DNA from: Dasypus novemcinctus
Lineage: Eukaryota; Chordata; Mammalia; Cingulata; Dasypodidae
Reading direction: 5' to 3'
Assembly (NCBI RefSeq): GCF_030445035.2
Contig: NC_080683.1
Location: 114,251,225 to 114,315,224, forward strand
Length of the DNA: 64,000 nucleotides
The translations under genes and the position numbers were made by a program. Below, in pieces: positions 33,889 through 45,554 of the stretch (the stretch's first letter is position 1; the number at the start of each line of letters is the position of its first letter). Under the pieces are notes generated by a model. It made no database searches. It was not told the DNA's origin and saw only the letters and a list, made by a program, of their open reading frames with translations.

Positions 33889-36345
33889 AACTAAGCAGCC
33901 ACAGACATCACCTTAAACAATACTGTATCTCTAAAAAAGAAAAATAACATATTTTTTGCCTAACAATACTCAACTGTTCTGCACATAACCAGAACTGCAC
34001 TAAAGCTCTCCAAAAAGAGTGTGATTCTTTGAGAAATATTCACTCTTAAATTTGATAATCTATAACTTAGAAAGTTAACATGAAAGTGATACAAGTTATG
34101 TCATATGATAAGGTACTTCTTAATAGATATCAAGAAACAAGCTCATGCCAGATCAATAGCTGAATACCAGCTACAGGAGGGATGTGTTGATTGGCTCAAG
34201 TGATGACACACTTCCAGAACAGAAACTGCAATTGAAGTCTCCCCATCCTGAAGTTTATTAGAACCCACCATCATCTTTTAAGATCCATCTGTTTTCTGTG
34301 CAGGCCAAACAGGACGGTGGAAAGCGGCTGTGGCAGGAGTCAACATCCCTGTATCCTTTACGCCTTAGTGTTAGGAGTAATCCCTGCAGTCCTTCCAAGC
34401 TGTGGTATTACTTTTGGTTTACTCTTTTGGTAGGTAGGGCCAGTTTTCATAGCTTCCTTTTGGCCTTTTGTAATATAATAGCCCTCCCTGCTCAGGTCAG
34501 AGAACCCATACGGGGATCCTACCAGGAGCTGTATTTATCTATTCCAATTATGCATTGCGGAACAGGAAAGAAACATAGTGTTTAGTGACTCACTTCATCC
34601 ATTGTGTGACTGACCTGAGATAAAAAATACATTGATCACTTGACCTCCAAGAGTCTCTACCCTGAAAGATGGACACCACAGAGAAATTTTGGGTCTCCTG
34701 GAAATATGGTTAATTCTGACCAAATTGTCTGATCATTTGTTTTCCCCAATGCACAATCACACTGGTAAAAGATCGTATGTAGAACGAAATGGGGACGGCT
34801 GGAAGGAAGACTGACAATATAAAATTTGGCAGTGTAGCATGGTCCTTCCACAAGAGGAACTGGCCTTCCTTTCATTCAAGGGGTACTGAGTCTGTAAACT
34901 GTTTCAAATATGGGAATGGACTGAGGGGCCGTGACTTTTTTTTAATTCAAGTTATGCTTTTTTTTTTTTACTTGTGTTAGAACTCTTCTACTTGAACAGA
35001 TCAAGAAAGAATTTAGTAAAATGACCATCTATTTGACAGCTAGGTACCCCATGATCAACTAGTCAATGGCATAGGTTTCTGCAAGTCAGACTATCCTGAT
35101 TACTGCTTTAACACAGCTCTCCATCAATGTAGCCATGTCCACTTGTGTTTTGTCATTAAGTGCCACCACCTGTTTCCTGCCAATTTGGGATATGCTCATC
35201 CCCACTGTATTTGAAAATACAAGTTCAGTGGCAGGGTTCCCACTGTAATATGTCCTACAGAAAAAAGCAACCAAAGAGCCTTTCAGAAATGATGTGTTTG
35301 CATTCACAAATTTATTCCATTCACAAATTTATTTCTCTTAATAGAAAAGACATGCAGTTCTTTTGGAGTGTAGCACATCTCCTCATGGGTCATATTTTGC
35401 ATTTCATCTTTTGGGGCTGTTGGAACTGCAGTCTAGTTATCAGTAGGAAGAAAAGAGGGTGGTGGAGATGGCTCATGAGAGGAATTAGCAATGTAGTGAA
35501 AGCCAATTAACTCAGGGCATTTCATAGAGTTTCATGTGGTAAAAACAGGGTTAAATTCTGCAGTTGGAGATGTAAGGGCTTCCTCCTCAGTGGAGATATT
35601 TACAGGTTTACCGGTTACAGTAGGATTAATCACTGCTATGGAAGGCAAGAGAGCACTTTCCTCAAGGCAGACTGGAAATTGGGCGACCATTATAGGTTGA
35701 TCTGGCATAGAAGACTAAGCAGAAACCAGGGACTCAATGTCTCTATTGTCATTATTATCACCCCCTAGGTCCCCATTCCAGTTCTCAGGTTCCTATTCCT
35801 CCCACATCAATGCCCTCACTTAATAGTAGACACCCTGCAAGGTTGGGTGAATTCATGTTGAATTCAGCCACTCCCTCAATGATCTCTGGATCTGTTTTTC
35901 AGAACTCTTGAGTCAGCAGCTATAGCAATAAGAGTTCCTCTAGGGCACATATAAATCTTTTATGTGCTTCATGTGGTGGTTGAGGTAGGAATTTTAAACC
36001 TTGAATGCATACAATTTTTTAACCAATTGGATCCAGCAATTTTTAGGAACATTCAAAAAATAGCATTTATTTATTAACTCCACAAATTCTGTGATAGTAT
36101 CAAATTGTCACTCAGAGAATTGCCTCTTATAATCTCTTGGGTAGCACTATCCACTGTTGATATTTTGCGTGTTTCTATTGCTAATTCAGACTTGGACTAT
36201 CCTTGCCCACTTGATTATTATAAATAGAGTCATTACTTACATTTAATCTAATCATATTAGAGAACCAAACCCAAAACTCATATACAAACTCAGAAAACTT
36301 TCCTGACAACTTTCCTTCTCAAGAACCATTGTCTATACTAAATTC
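33889..36345 (-). mobile_element. Degraded ERVL internal region (gag, protease, start of pol)
   Basis: An old endogenous retrovirus relic on the minus strand. Going down from 36345 the order is gag-like sequence, then a protease-coding stretch (about 34640-34880, where a 72-codon remnant frame remains), then the beginning of the reverse transcriptase region (about 34290-34600). Most of pol is deleted before the 3' LTR. There is no envelope-like sequence, as expected for ERVL. Stops and frameshifts throughout; no intact reading frame. Confidence 0.7.
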
Positions 36346-36800
36346 TGTATTATTAAGGTTCTCTAGAGAACTACAGGATATATGTTAAATATATGTAAAT
36401 ATTGAGTTTTCTTTTAAGAATTGGTTCATGACTATGGGGATTGTAAAGTCCAAATTCCATAGAGCAGGCCACAAGTTAGAAATTCCAGTGGAGTTGAGGA
36501 TAAATTCCCCAAGAGAAGCTGGTTTTCCAGAGTAGAGACAGAAATTCTTTCATCTGGTTGCCCTCAAGTGGATGGTTGAGGAGACTTCTCTCATCGATGA
36601 GACTTCTCTCATCAACAAAAAGCAAGCTCCTTTGTTGGTTGTAGATAAAATAAGACATAGATGCAATTTAATGATTCAAAGCCATGAAATATCCTCCTAA
36701 TAACAATCAGGCCAGTGATTGCTTGGTCAGACAAGTGGACACCATTACTTAACCAGTTTGATATTGAATGGAATCATGATATTGATTCATGACACTTGGA
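36346..36800 (-). mobile_element. ERVL provirus 5' LTR (MLT2-like)
   Basis: The plus strand begins 'tgtattattaaggttctcta' at 36346 and runs through 'gggattgtaaagtcc' and 'agagcaggccacaag' to about 36800. It is the 5' LTR of the minus-strand provirus and closely matches the antisense LTR at 15102-16040. Contains a local 'gacttctctcatc' tandem near 36580-36612. Confidence 0.65.
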
Positions 36801-38075
36801 CAGTGTCAACTGCTTGCCTTTTCTGTGAGGCAAGGCTAGTAATTCATGGCTTAGATTTGCCGCCCCCTCTTCCTCCCAGCTTTTCAGCTGATTGATAGCA
36901 CAGTCTAGGCTTGTAACATTTTCCCTCTGTTCTGTCATTTTAAGTTAGTTTTCTGTGTTTTGTCTATAGCTTAGCTTTTAAAATGGAAAACTGTGAACAT
37001 GTAAAGCTTTTTGTGGATTCCAGAAAAGTTCATGTTCTTGGAGCTCATTCATTCTTAAGGATTTAATGTGGGGAGAGAGGCTTTGATTGTTTTGCTTTAT
37101 CAAGGCATAAGCCCCAATGGGTTGGTCTTTTAGCTGGAGTCCTTTATTAAAAGATGACTGAAAATAGAGATACACACTGAGAAAAGCAGCAGACCCAGAG
37201 AAACCTCGAGGGGCTGGAATCAGCAGTGCACAGAGGCATGAGAAAGCCCCTGAGAAGCTGAAAGAGATGAAACCAGAAGGAGAGGGGAGAGACAAACCAC
37301 ATGCCTGATCACCCAGACACTGGCAGAACTGCCATTATACACTGCCATGTGCCTGATCACCGACAGCTGAGCTCAGTGAGAAAGTGAGCCTGGAGGGAAA
37401 GACAGAGACCTTGGCAAAGAACAGCCGCCATTGTGCCGTGCCACATGGCAGGAGTCCAGGAGCAGCACAGCTGAACTATGTTTTTGTTTTTTTTAGGGTC
37501 AGATCATTTTATTCCAACTCATTTATTATTTCAAGTTCACCACATGAAAAAAATAACCACTTCAGCACTAAAAAACATCCATATTCATTGCTAACATTTC
37601 TCCCAATCACAATATTTTCTCATCAAGCTTTTGCTTTAAGAGAGTCTTCTATGAATTTCCCTCGATCTGTTGTTTCCTCCATTTATGCTCAGTTATGCCA
37701 TTCTCATTGATATTTCTCCCATTCTAAAGAGTCTCATATTTTCTTTACTTAAACCACGTAAGTTTCTGTCTTGTCTCAGGGCCATCTAGCTTCACCCACT
37801 CCCACAGCTTCATGAATTTTTACAAATATTTTGGAACATTTTTGACACCTGAAAGTGAGGTAGACATATAGAAGTTGATCAGGATATAGCTCATAATTGA
37901 ACAATGGTTTCAGCGTAATGCATGGGTATGCACAGGTGGAGACAGCATCTCTGATGATGGCTTGGTTTGGACATTTTTCACAGTCTCAGAGCTAAGCTTT
38001 TAACCTAATAAATTCCCATCATAAATATCAATCCATTTCTGGTATTTTCCATTGGTAGCCTTTAGTAAATTGAGA
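36801..38075 (+). repeat. LTR-like repeat, plus orientation, with insertion
   Basis: Homologous to 16620-17405, with the same 'aatggaaaactg', 'agctgagctcagtgag' and 'cctaataaattccc' landmarks. Interrupted by a reversed retrocopy at 37481-37955. Confidence 0.55.
37481..37955 (-). pseudogene. Unidentified processed pseudogene
   Basis: An insertion absent from the sister repeat at 17250. On the minus strand it ends with AATAAA (reverse at 37508-37513) about 15 bases before an A-rich tail (T run at 37481-37494), as a retrocopied mRNA does. One frame on the minus strand reads L-W-E-W-V-K-L-D-G-P-E-T-R-Q-K-L-T-W-F-K and continues, with three stops, to a K-T-L-L-K-Q-K-L-D-E-K-I-L ending. I do not recognise the parent gene. 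No clean target duplication was found, so the left boundary near 37955 is approximate. Confidence 0.5.
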
Positions 38076-38079
38076 CAAA

Positions 38080-38355
38080 AAACAATTAGGAGCATTGTTT
38101 AATTGGAAAACATATAGAGGATAAACTAGGAACTGGATAATACAGGGATTTCTGTGACAGATGAGGATTGTGGTTAATGATGCAAATACAAGGATGTTCT
38201 TCTATTATAAAATGTTAAAAATATGGTGATACATGGGAAAAACACTAATATAACTTAAAGTTTACAGTTAATAATATTGCTATATTTGTACAGCAAAAGC
38301 AAAGAAGATCTGATATCAATGACAAAAGGTTAAAAAAGAATATGGAAATTATTTT
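38080..38355 (+). repeat. L1 3' UTR fragment
   Basis: Shares 'gatgaggattgtggttaatg', 'acatgggaaaa' and 'ttaataatattg' with 50740-50945. Confidence 0.6.
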
Positions 38356-38389
38356 TATGAGATGTGACTATGATAAAGCACTTTTTTAT

Positions 38390-38525
38390 TTTCTGCCTCA
38401 CAGAGAGACCTTGGTCTTGTCCTTTAACCAATCCATGCTAATTTATTCATCTTTTGGAACACCAGAGCAATTCAGTTTGTTTTAAGGATTAAATAAGATA
38501 AATGTGCCTAGACAGCAATTTCTAA
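38390..38525 (-). repeat. Possible MIR, antisense
   Basis: 'ttaaggattaaataagataaatg' resembles the reverse of a MIR 5' region. Weak. Confidence 0.3.
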
Positions 38526-38569
38526 TTTTTTAATTTTATTTTTAAAGAATCTTTAGATTTCTTGAATGT

Positions 38570-39195
38570 ACATGCCATCCCAGGGTCCACAGAATGGAGG
38601 AATAAAATATGGATTAGAGTGGACTCACTGATATTCTACTATAAAACTATTGTGACTAGTAAGAGAAGAAATTGTTAGCATTGAGGAGGAGAAAGTGACC
38701 ACAGTAGTTGCTGAGGGCAGGGAGAGGGAAGAAGAGATGTGATGTGAGGGCATTTTGGGGACTTTGAGTTGTCCTAAATGATAATGCAGGCTCAGATTAT
38801 GAACTTTATATATCCTGCCTTAACCTACTGAATGTACTGGGGAGAGTGTGAACTACAGGGTAAGTTATTATCTATGTGGTGCAGCAGTGCTCCAGAATGT
38901 GTTCACCGAAGTGTGATGAGTGTGCCACAATGATGGAGGAGGTTGTTGGTGTGGGAGGAGTGGGCTGGGGGTGGTGGGAGGTATATGGGAACCTCATATT
39001 TTTTAATGTAACATTTTTTGTGTGATGTATACATCTTCAAAAAAATACAGTTTGTAAGAATGATGGGGTAGGGGGGTGGGAAGCGGGGTATGTGGGAACC
39101 TCTTCCTTTTTTATGTTTTTTAATGTTTTTTTAACGTAACATTCTTTGTGATCTATTAACTTTAATTTAAAAAGTGTAAAAAATAATAAATAAAT
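38570..39195 (+). mobile_element. L1 3' UTR end with a doubled terminus
   Basis: Follows the order of the L1 3' UTR at 46810-47290 but is 5'-truncated. The terminal 'ggtatatgggaacctcatattttttaatgtaacatt' type unit occurs at about 38980 and again, diverged, at about 39085-39150. Confidence 0.6.
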
Positions 39196-39199
39196 GTTC

Positions 39200-42120
39200 G
39201 TTGCTAAAAGCAAAAAAATAAGTGAGCATAGGGGATTCCCATATGTCTCAAAACATCCCCCTCTCACACTTTCCCATATTAATAACACCTTTCATTAGTG
39301 TGGTATATTTGTTACAATTGATAAACACATATTGAAGCATTGTTAGTAACTGTGGACCATAGTTTACAGTACAGTTTATACTCTGCTCTGCACAATTTTA
39401 TAGGTTATGACAAAATGTATAATGGCCTGTATCCATCATTTCAATGTCATGCAGCGCAATTCTAATGTCCCGAATATGCCCCCATGTTACACTTATGTTT
39501 CCCTTTCCCTCAACTCAGAACCTCTGATGGCCTTTATATCAATGATAAATGTTCTTCCATTGCTAGAATAATAATTGGTCTATAGTAGAATAATAGTGAG
39601 TCTACTTTAGTGCATTGTTCATTCCCCACTGGATCTGGGGATGTTGATGCCTACTCTATTTCTAATGGAGAGGGGGATTAGATCTCACATGCAGATGGAT
39701 GAAACTATCTTACTTGCAGTTGCAGACACACTTCTGTTCCTTAGGATGGGCATGGTCCATCATCATCTCCTTGTTAGCTGTCCTGGGTGAATCCAATGAC
39801 CTGGAGAGAAGGTATTCCAACTCTGCTGAGATTTGGGGCTCAACAGCACATGAACAGACCAAAGATTTAAGTCTCTGAGAAAGTGTAAAGCTAATAATAG
39901 GTTCACATAAAAGGGGAAGAAGAGCCATGTGTAGGGAAACTATAAATGAGTCTAACTCTGCTCCATTGGTGAGCGTAAGCTCCAAGGTGAGGCCCACTGA
40001 CAGGGTGCCAGATTCCTGAGCTTTTCTGCCCTGCTTATAGGGTCTGGTGTCTCTTGAGCCTTCAGGAGCCCTGCTGTTTGGGGGACTGTTTACTGTGGCA
40101 GTCAATGAGATCCTGTAGATGGCAATTTTTAAAGTAATGCTTCCGTGATTTTTTGAATCACCTGGTGTGTGTTATCTTTTAAAGCTGTAATAAAGTTTTT
40201 AAAAAGTGGCATTTGTAATATTAAGATTATATGAATAGAATTAATTGCAGTATAATTTTTCTTTTTTATTCTAATGGATAGAGCAGGCATAGACATTTTT
40301 AACATTTCTAAGATCTTCCAGATTATGAAACATATACTTAAAAAAATAACATTTAATGGAAGTACATCATTTAGGAGAAAACATTTTCATATATTTCCTG
40401 TTAAAAAATCTGTCATCCACCACCAGATTCCCTGTGTTACACAGTCCAATTCATTCAATCCATTCAAAGTGTATACTCAGGGGCTCTCGTTTTCCTCACA
40501 GAGTTGTGCTGTCATCATCTCAGTAATTTTACAATGTTTTCATTACTTCAAAAGGAAAATTCCATACCACCTAATACCCCCTATTGTTGTCCCTTAGTAT
40601 TAAAAAAAATCTTCTTTCCATTGCTGCAAAATATTACGTTATTACTGTTAACAATCATCCATAAGTTATATTAGTTGTAATTTTCCAGTGTATCACCATA
40701 TTCATAGCACATGGTTAAAGAGCAATCTTATATTTTCACTATTTCTCCACAATCTTTATCCACCACCCAAATCACTGTGTTATACACACCCTAGATATTC
40801 TCTAGTTTCCTTTCAATTGACATGTACTTCCACATTCTACCACTTTGAGCCACAATCACATTTGTAAATCAGCAGTGTTGGTCATATTCATTATAATGTG
40901 TTACTCTCAGCTCTATTCACTGGCACACTTTCATGTTAAACTAATAATGCTGCTTACATTAAGCTTCAACTCCTAGTCTCTATTCACCTTCTATTTATTA
41001 GTTACCTCTATTTTAAAGGTTACTTCTGAAAGTTTACTCATCATATTAGGACACATTAATGAGAACATACAATATTTGTCCTTTAGTGTCAGGCTTATTT
41101 CACTCAACATAATAGTCTGTATGTTCATCCATATTATCATATGTATCCCAATTTCATTTCTTCTTACAGCTGTGTGGATATACTACATTTTGTTTATCCA
41201 TTCATCAATTGATGGACACTTGGCCTGGTTCCATATTTTAGCAATTGTGAATAATGCTGCTGAGACATTGGTGTACAAATGTCAGTTCATGTCCTTGCTT
41301 TCAATTCTTCTGAATTTATACCCAGTATTGGGATTTCTACATCATGAGGCAATTTCTAATTTCAGCTTCTTGAGGTATTGCCAAATTCTCTTCCACAGAG
41401 ACTGTATCATTCTATAGTCTTAACAACAGTGAAGGAGTATTTCTATTTCCTCACATTCTTTCCAGCACTTGTAGTTTTCTGGTGTTTAAAAAATAGGCAT
41501 TCTATAAAGTTTGAAATGGTATAATTGTAGTTTTGATTTGCATTTCCCTAATAGTTAGTGATGTTGAGCATTTTTTTCATGTGCCTTTTGACCATTTGCA
41601 TTTCCTCTGTGGAAAAACGTCTATTCAAGTCTCTGACTCATTATTTAATTGAGTTGCTTGTCTTTTTATAGTTGAGTTGTGATCTTTTTATATAACATGG
41701 ATGTCAAACCGTTATCAAATATGTGGTTTCCAAATATTTCCAAACATTGAGCAGGATGCCATTTTACTTTCTTGACAAAGTCTTTTGAGGCACAGAAGTG
41801 GTTAATTTTGAGGACATGTTTTGTATAATTTTAATCTTTTGAAATTTATTGAGACCCGTCATGTGACCCAATATATGCTCCATCCTGGAGTAGGATTCAT
41901 GACCGTTCACAAAGAATGTGTACCCTACTGTTTTGCAGTATAATGCTTTATAAATGTCTAGTTCATTTATCTTATTATTCAAGCTGTTTCTTTATTTATT
42001 CTCAGTTCACATATCCCATCTAATGCTGAGAGTGATGTACTGAAGTCTCTAGCTGTTATTGTAGAGAGGTCTATTTCTTCTTTCAGTTTTGTCAGTATGT
42101 GCCTCATGTGCCTTAAGGCA
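39200..42120 (-). mobile_element. L1, antisense: 3' UTR and ORF2 3' half
   Basis: Reverse of an L1: 3' UTR at about 39200-40140 (131-codon minus frame at 39710-40105 is UTR, similar to 46234-46584 on the plus strand), then ORF2 C-terminal sequence at about 40900-42120. Landmarks on the plus strand are 'ttcatcaattgatggacac' (41205), 'gtttgatttgcatttccc'-type text (41533) and 'gttatcaaatatgtgg' (41712). A gap in ORF2 occurs at about 41815. No intact frame. Confidence 0.75.
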
Positions 42121-42149
42121 CCCAGGCTAGTTGGTTAATGTCTAAGTTC

Positions 42150-42300
42150 AGACACTGATAAGTGCTTCCCAAACATTATCTCACTTCTCTCAAGAACCTT
42201 GTAGGTGTGTATTATTGTCTCCTATTTTCTGATGACATAATTGAGCCTCAGAAAGGATAAATGAATTCTCAGGTTCATTAATGAATATGTAGCTAGAAGT
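42150..42300 (+). repeat. MIR SINE
   Basis: 'taagtgcttcccaaacattatctcac' followed by 'gagcctcagaaaggataaatga' and 'tatgtagctagaagtca' fits a worn MIR. Confidence 0.55.
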
Positions 42301-42899
42301 CACATGCAGGTATATTAAGTATTTAAATTTTCAAATACATGTCCTCTCACTTTTGGGCAAATATACCTGTTGCTGAAAATGGTAACTGAATAAGCTATTA
42401 AGATTTATTTAAAGGCCAGAATGCTCTTCCACAACTAAGCTTCCAGAACAAATAATTTCTAGTCTCATTATTGATTATACCCTAAAAATATATCTAGGTA
42501 ATATAGTATAACTAAGTATAATAGGAAATAAACTATTAAGTTAGCCCAGTGACTGGACATAAAGGTAAAAGTTAATTAATAATGGCTGTACAAATGACTG
42601 TTGCAAATATTGATATATTTTATAACTGCACACATGTATATTTTATGCATTTGAATTATTTTACCTATGAGGATTACTATCAGCATAGGACAAGTGGGAA
42701 AACAGGCCTAAAAATTAAAAGTATAGAGCAGGAGATAAGCTGTCAATCAATCAAAGGCAGAGTAAATTTTGAAATGATATTTTGGATCCCAACTCATCAT
42801 TTAACTATGTGAGACTGTCCCAGAAGTGATTAGTAAATATTTAATGTAGAAACATACTCCTTGTAGAGCTACATGCCTATTTGTCATTTAAGAAGAATA
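42301..42899. other. AT-rich single-copy sequence
   Basis: Nothing recognised. Confidence 0.4.
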
Positions 42900-45480
42900 A
42901 TGTTGGAGCAGCAGCAAGATGGAGCCAGTTTAAGGGAGCACTCCCCAGCTCTCTTGCAGAAAAATGGCTGAAAAGGGGAAACATCTTGCCTGAGTGAGCT
43001 GTTTTGGAGCCCCACAGAGTAGGAGGCTTCAGGGCATCGATCTGGAGGGAATTGGACAAAGAGACAAAAAGCCCAAGGGAAAACCATGAATTTCTCACAC
43101 TCTACGCTCAAGGCAAAAAGCCACTGTGAACCCCCTGACTCCCACCAGCCACGGAGTGGAAGAGAGCATTTTCCAGGAGGAAGAAGGTTCTGGCAAAGGG
43201 TGGAGAGGGGTTTCCTTCTATCAGTTTGGTTACCTGGACCCCCTTTGAACTTTAGGGAGCATACCAGCTGGCAAGAGGTGGCCCCAGGAAGACAGGAGAG
43301 GCTAATCTGCTTAGGCAGCCTGATTTATCTAGCCAACTAGGGAGAGAGGAACTTGGACTGGGAGGAGTGGAGTCAGCCAATTGACTGGCCAGGTGCTAAA
43401 AACTATAAAGATTCCAACTCCCCTAAGGGAGGCTGGTGGTAGGAAGTGCTTAATAATCTTCCAGGGGCCTATTTAGGGTCCTCTGGGAGGAGGAAGAGGT
43501 GTGGAAGAGAGCTGAGAGTCATTTCTCTGCGGTGAGTTTGGATACCAGCATCCCATTTGAATTCCAGAAGGGAATGCAACCTGACCAGGAGAGGTGAGGG
43601 GGATCTAACCACACAGGCTATTGCATGCTGCTGCCCTGGGAGAGAAAGCAGTAAGAATGGAAAGAGGACAGGGACAGACAGGCTCCTGATCAACAGGAAT
43701 CTACTCAACTGCAAAGAATCGAACATATCCTAGAGAAAGTGATGGATAGCGCTCTAGCTAACAGACTCAACAAGAAAGTTTAGCTCAGTGGGGGAGTCTC
43801 TGCTTTGAATATATATACCTATACAGCAGGGGCCTAATATCCAGCATATACAAAGAAATCCTATACCTTGAAAAATGAAAGGACAAACAACCCATTTATA
43901 AAATAGGCAAGTGATTTGAATAGACACTTCTCCAAAGAATAAATACAAATAGCCAAAAAGCACATGAAAAGATGCTCAACATCACTAGCTATTAGGGAAA
44001 TGCAAATCAAAACTACAATGAGGTATCATCCTACACCCAACTATTAAAATCAGAGGACTACAAGTGTTAGAGAGTATGTAGGGATGGGAACACTTATCCA
44101 CGCTGGTGGGAATTTAGAATGGTCCAGCCATTGTGAAGGACAGTTGGTGGTTCCTTGGGGAGCTAACTATAGAACCGCTATATGATACAGCAGTCCCACT
44201 GCTGGCTATATATCCAGAAGAATTGAAAGCAGGGACATGAACAGATATGCACACCAATGTTCATAGTGGCATTATTCACTATTCCCAAAAGTTGGAAGAA
44301 GCTCAAACAGATGAATGTATAAGCAAATTATGGTATACACATATGATGGAATGTTACTCTGCTGTAGGAAGGAATACAGTATTAACACATGAGATAACAC
44401 GGATGAATCTTGAAGACCTTATGTTGAGTGAAGTAAGCTAGGCACTGAAGGACAAATATTACATTCACTCCCTGATATGAATTAAACAAATTGAGCAGAC
44501 TCACATGGCTAGAGTCTGGAAGATAGGTTATAGGAGACAAAAAGTGAGCAAATGATTGTCAGTCAATGCCCATATGATAAGGTGGAAGGGTATAGTTGTA
44601 CAGTGGATCAGTATGAGAGTGGTGCAGGGGTGCTATTTGGTTTAGCAGTGCCAGTTTGTGAGGGAGGTAGTTGGGGGCATTGAGTTGGTCTAGCCAGGGA
44701 AATGGGAAGAATAGGTGAAATCTGGGGATTTGCAGGTCTGTGGTTAAAACTGCCACATTGGGAATGTTCTTTTGGCAAATATGGCAGGGGAGTATTACTG
44801 GTATAGGGTGTTGGATGTGGGGGGCATACAGGAGAGGGTGCACCTGGGGCAGGCTTCTGTGGAATATGTAAGTATTCATCTTGTCTTAGTGTGTTACATC
44901 AGTGGGTGCAGACCACACAATAAACAGGAAAATATTGATCTCCCATCCTGGGGAGTCATGCTATGTTCTCAAATTGAGTGGCAAGAGTCTCTTGAGAACA
45001 TCAGCAGTGCATAATAAAAGAAAACAGACCAATATGTCAAGCCCTCAATATAATTGCAAGTAACTATGAATCTTAATCTTCAAAAAGTGAAGCTTAGTGG
45101 TTACCATAGGTCCCGAGGGAAGAGGGAAGGAAGAATAGACTAGATAGAACATAGGGCATTTGGGGCCATTGGAATTGTTCTGCATGATCTTGCAATAATG
45201 GATACAGTCCATTTTAAATTTTGTCAAAATTTATATAAGTGTATAATCCAAAATGTAAATGACAGTGTAAACCATTGACGGTGATTAGTATCAATGCTTC
45301 AGTATTTGTACATCAGTTGTAACACATGTATCATCCCCACGTAAAATGTTATTAATAGGGGAGAGGAGAAAAGGAAGAGGGCATTGGGTATATAGAAACT
45401 CCCTATACTCTCTTCATGACTTTTTTGTAACCTAAAACTTCTTTGAAGATAAAATGAAAAAACAACAGGACACTGGAGGA
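42900..45480 (+). mobile_element. L1 with both ends but ORFs mostly deleted
   Basis: Begins with an L1 5' UTR ('gcagcaagatggagccag', about 42910) continuing to about 43740, then jumps directly to the end of ORF2 (43745-44500; 'gcaaatcaaaactacaatgagg' at 44001, 'ccactgctggctatatatcc' at 44197), followed by the 3' UTR to about 45480. About 5 kb of ORF1 and ORF2 is missing, which indicates an internal deletion rather than 5' truncation. Confidence 0.7.
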
Positions 45481-45554
45481 ATATATATAAGAAAATATCA
45501 CTGTACATACAAGACAACAGATCTTATAGTGATGAAAGTCATAATGTCTAACTT

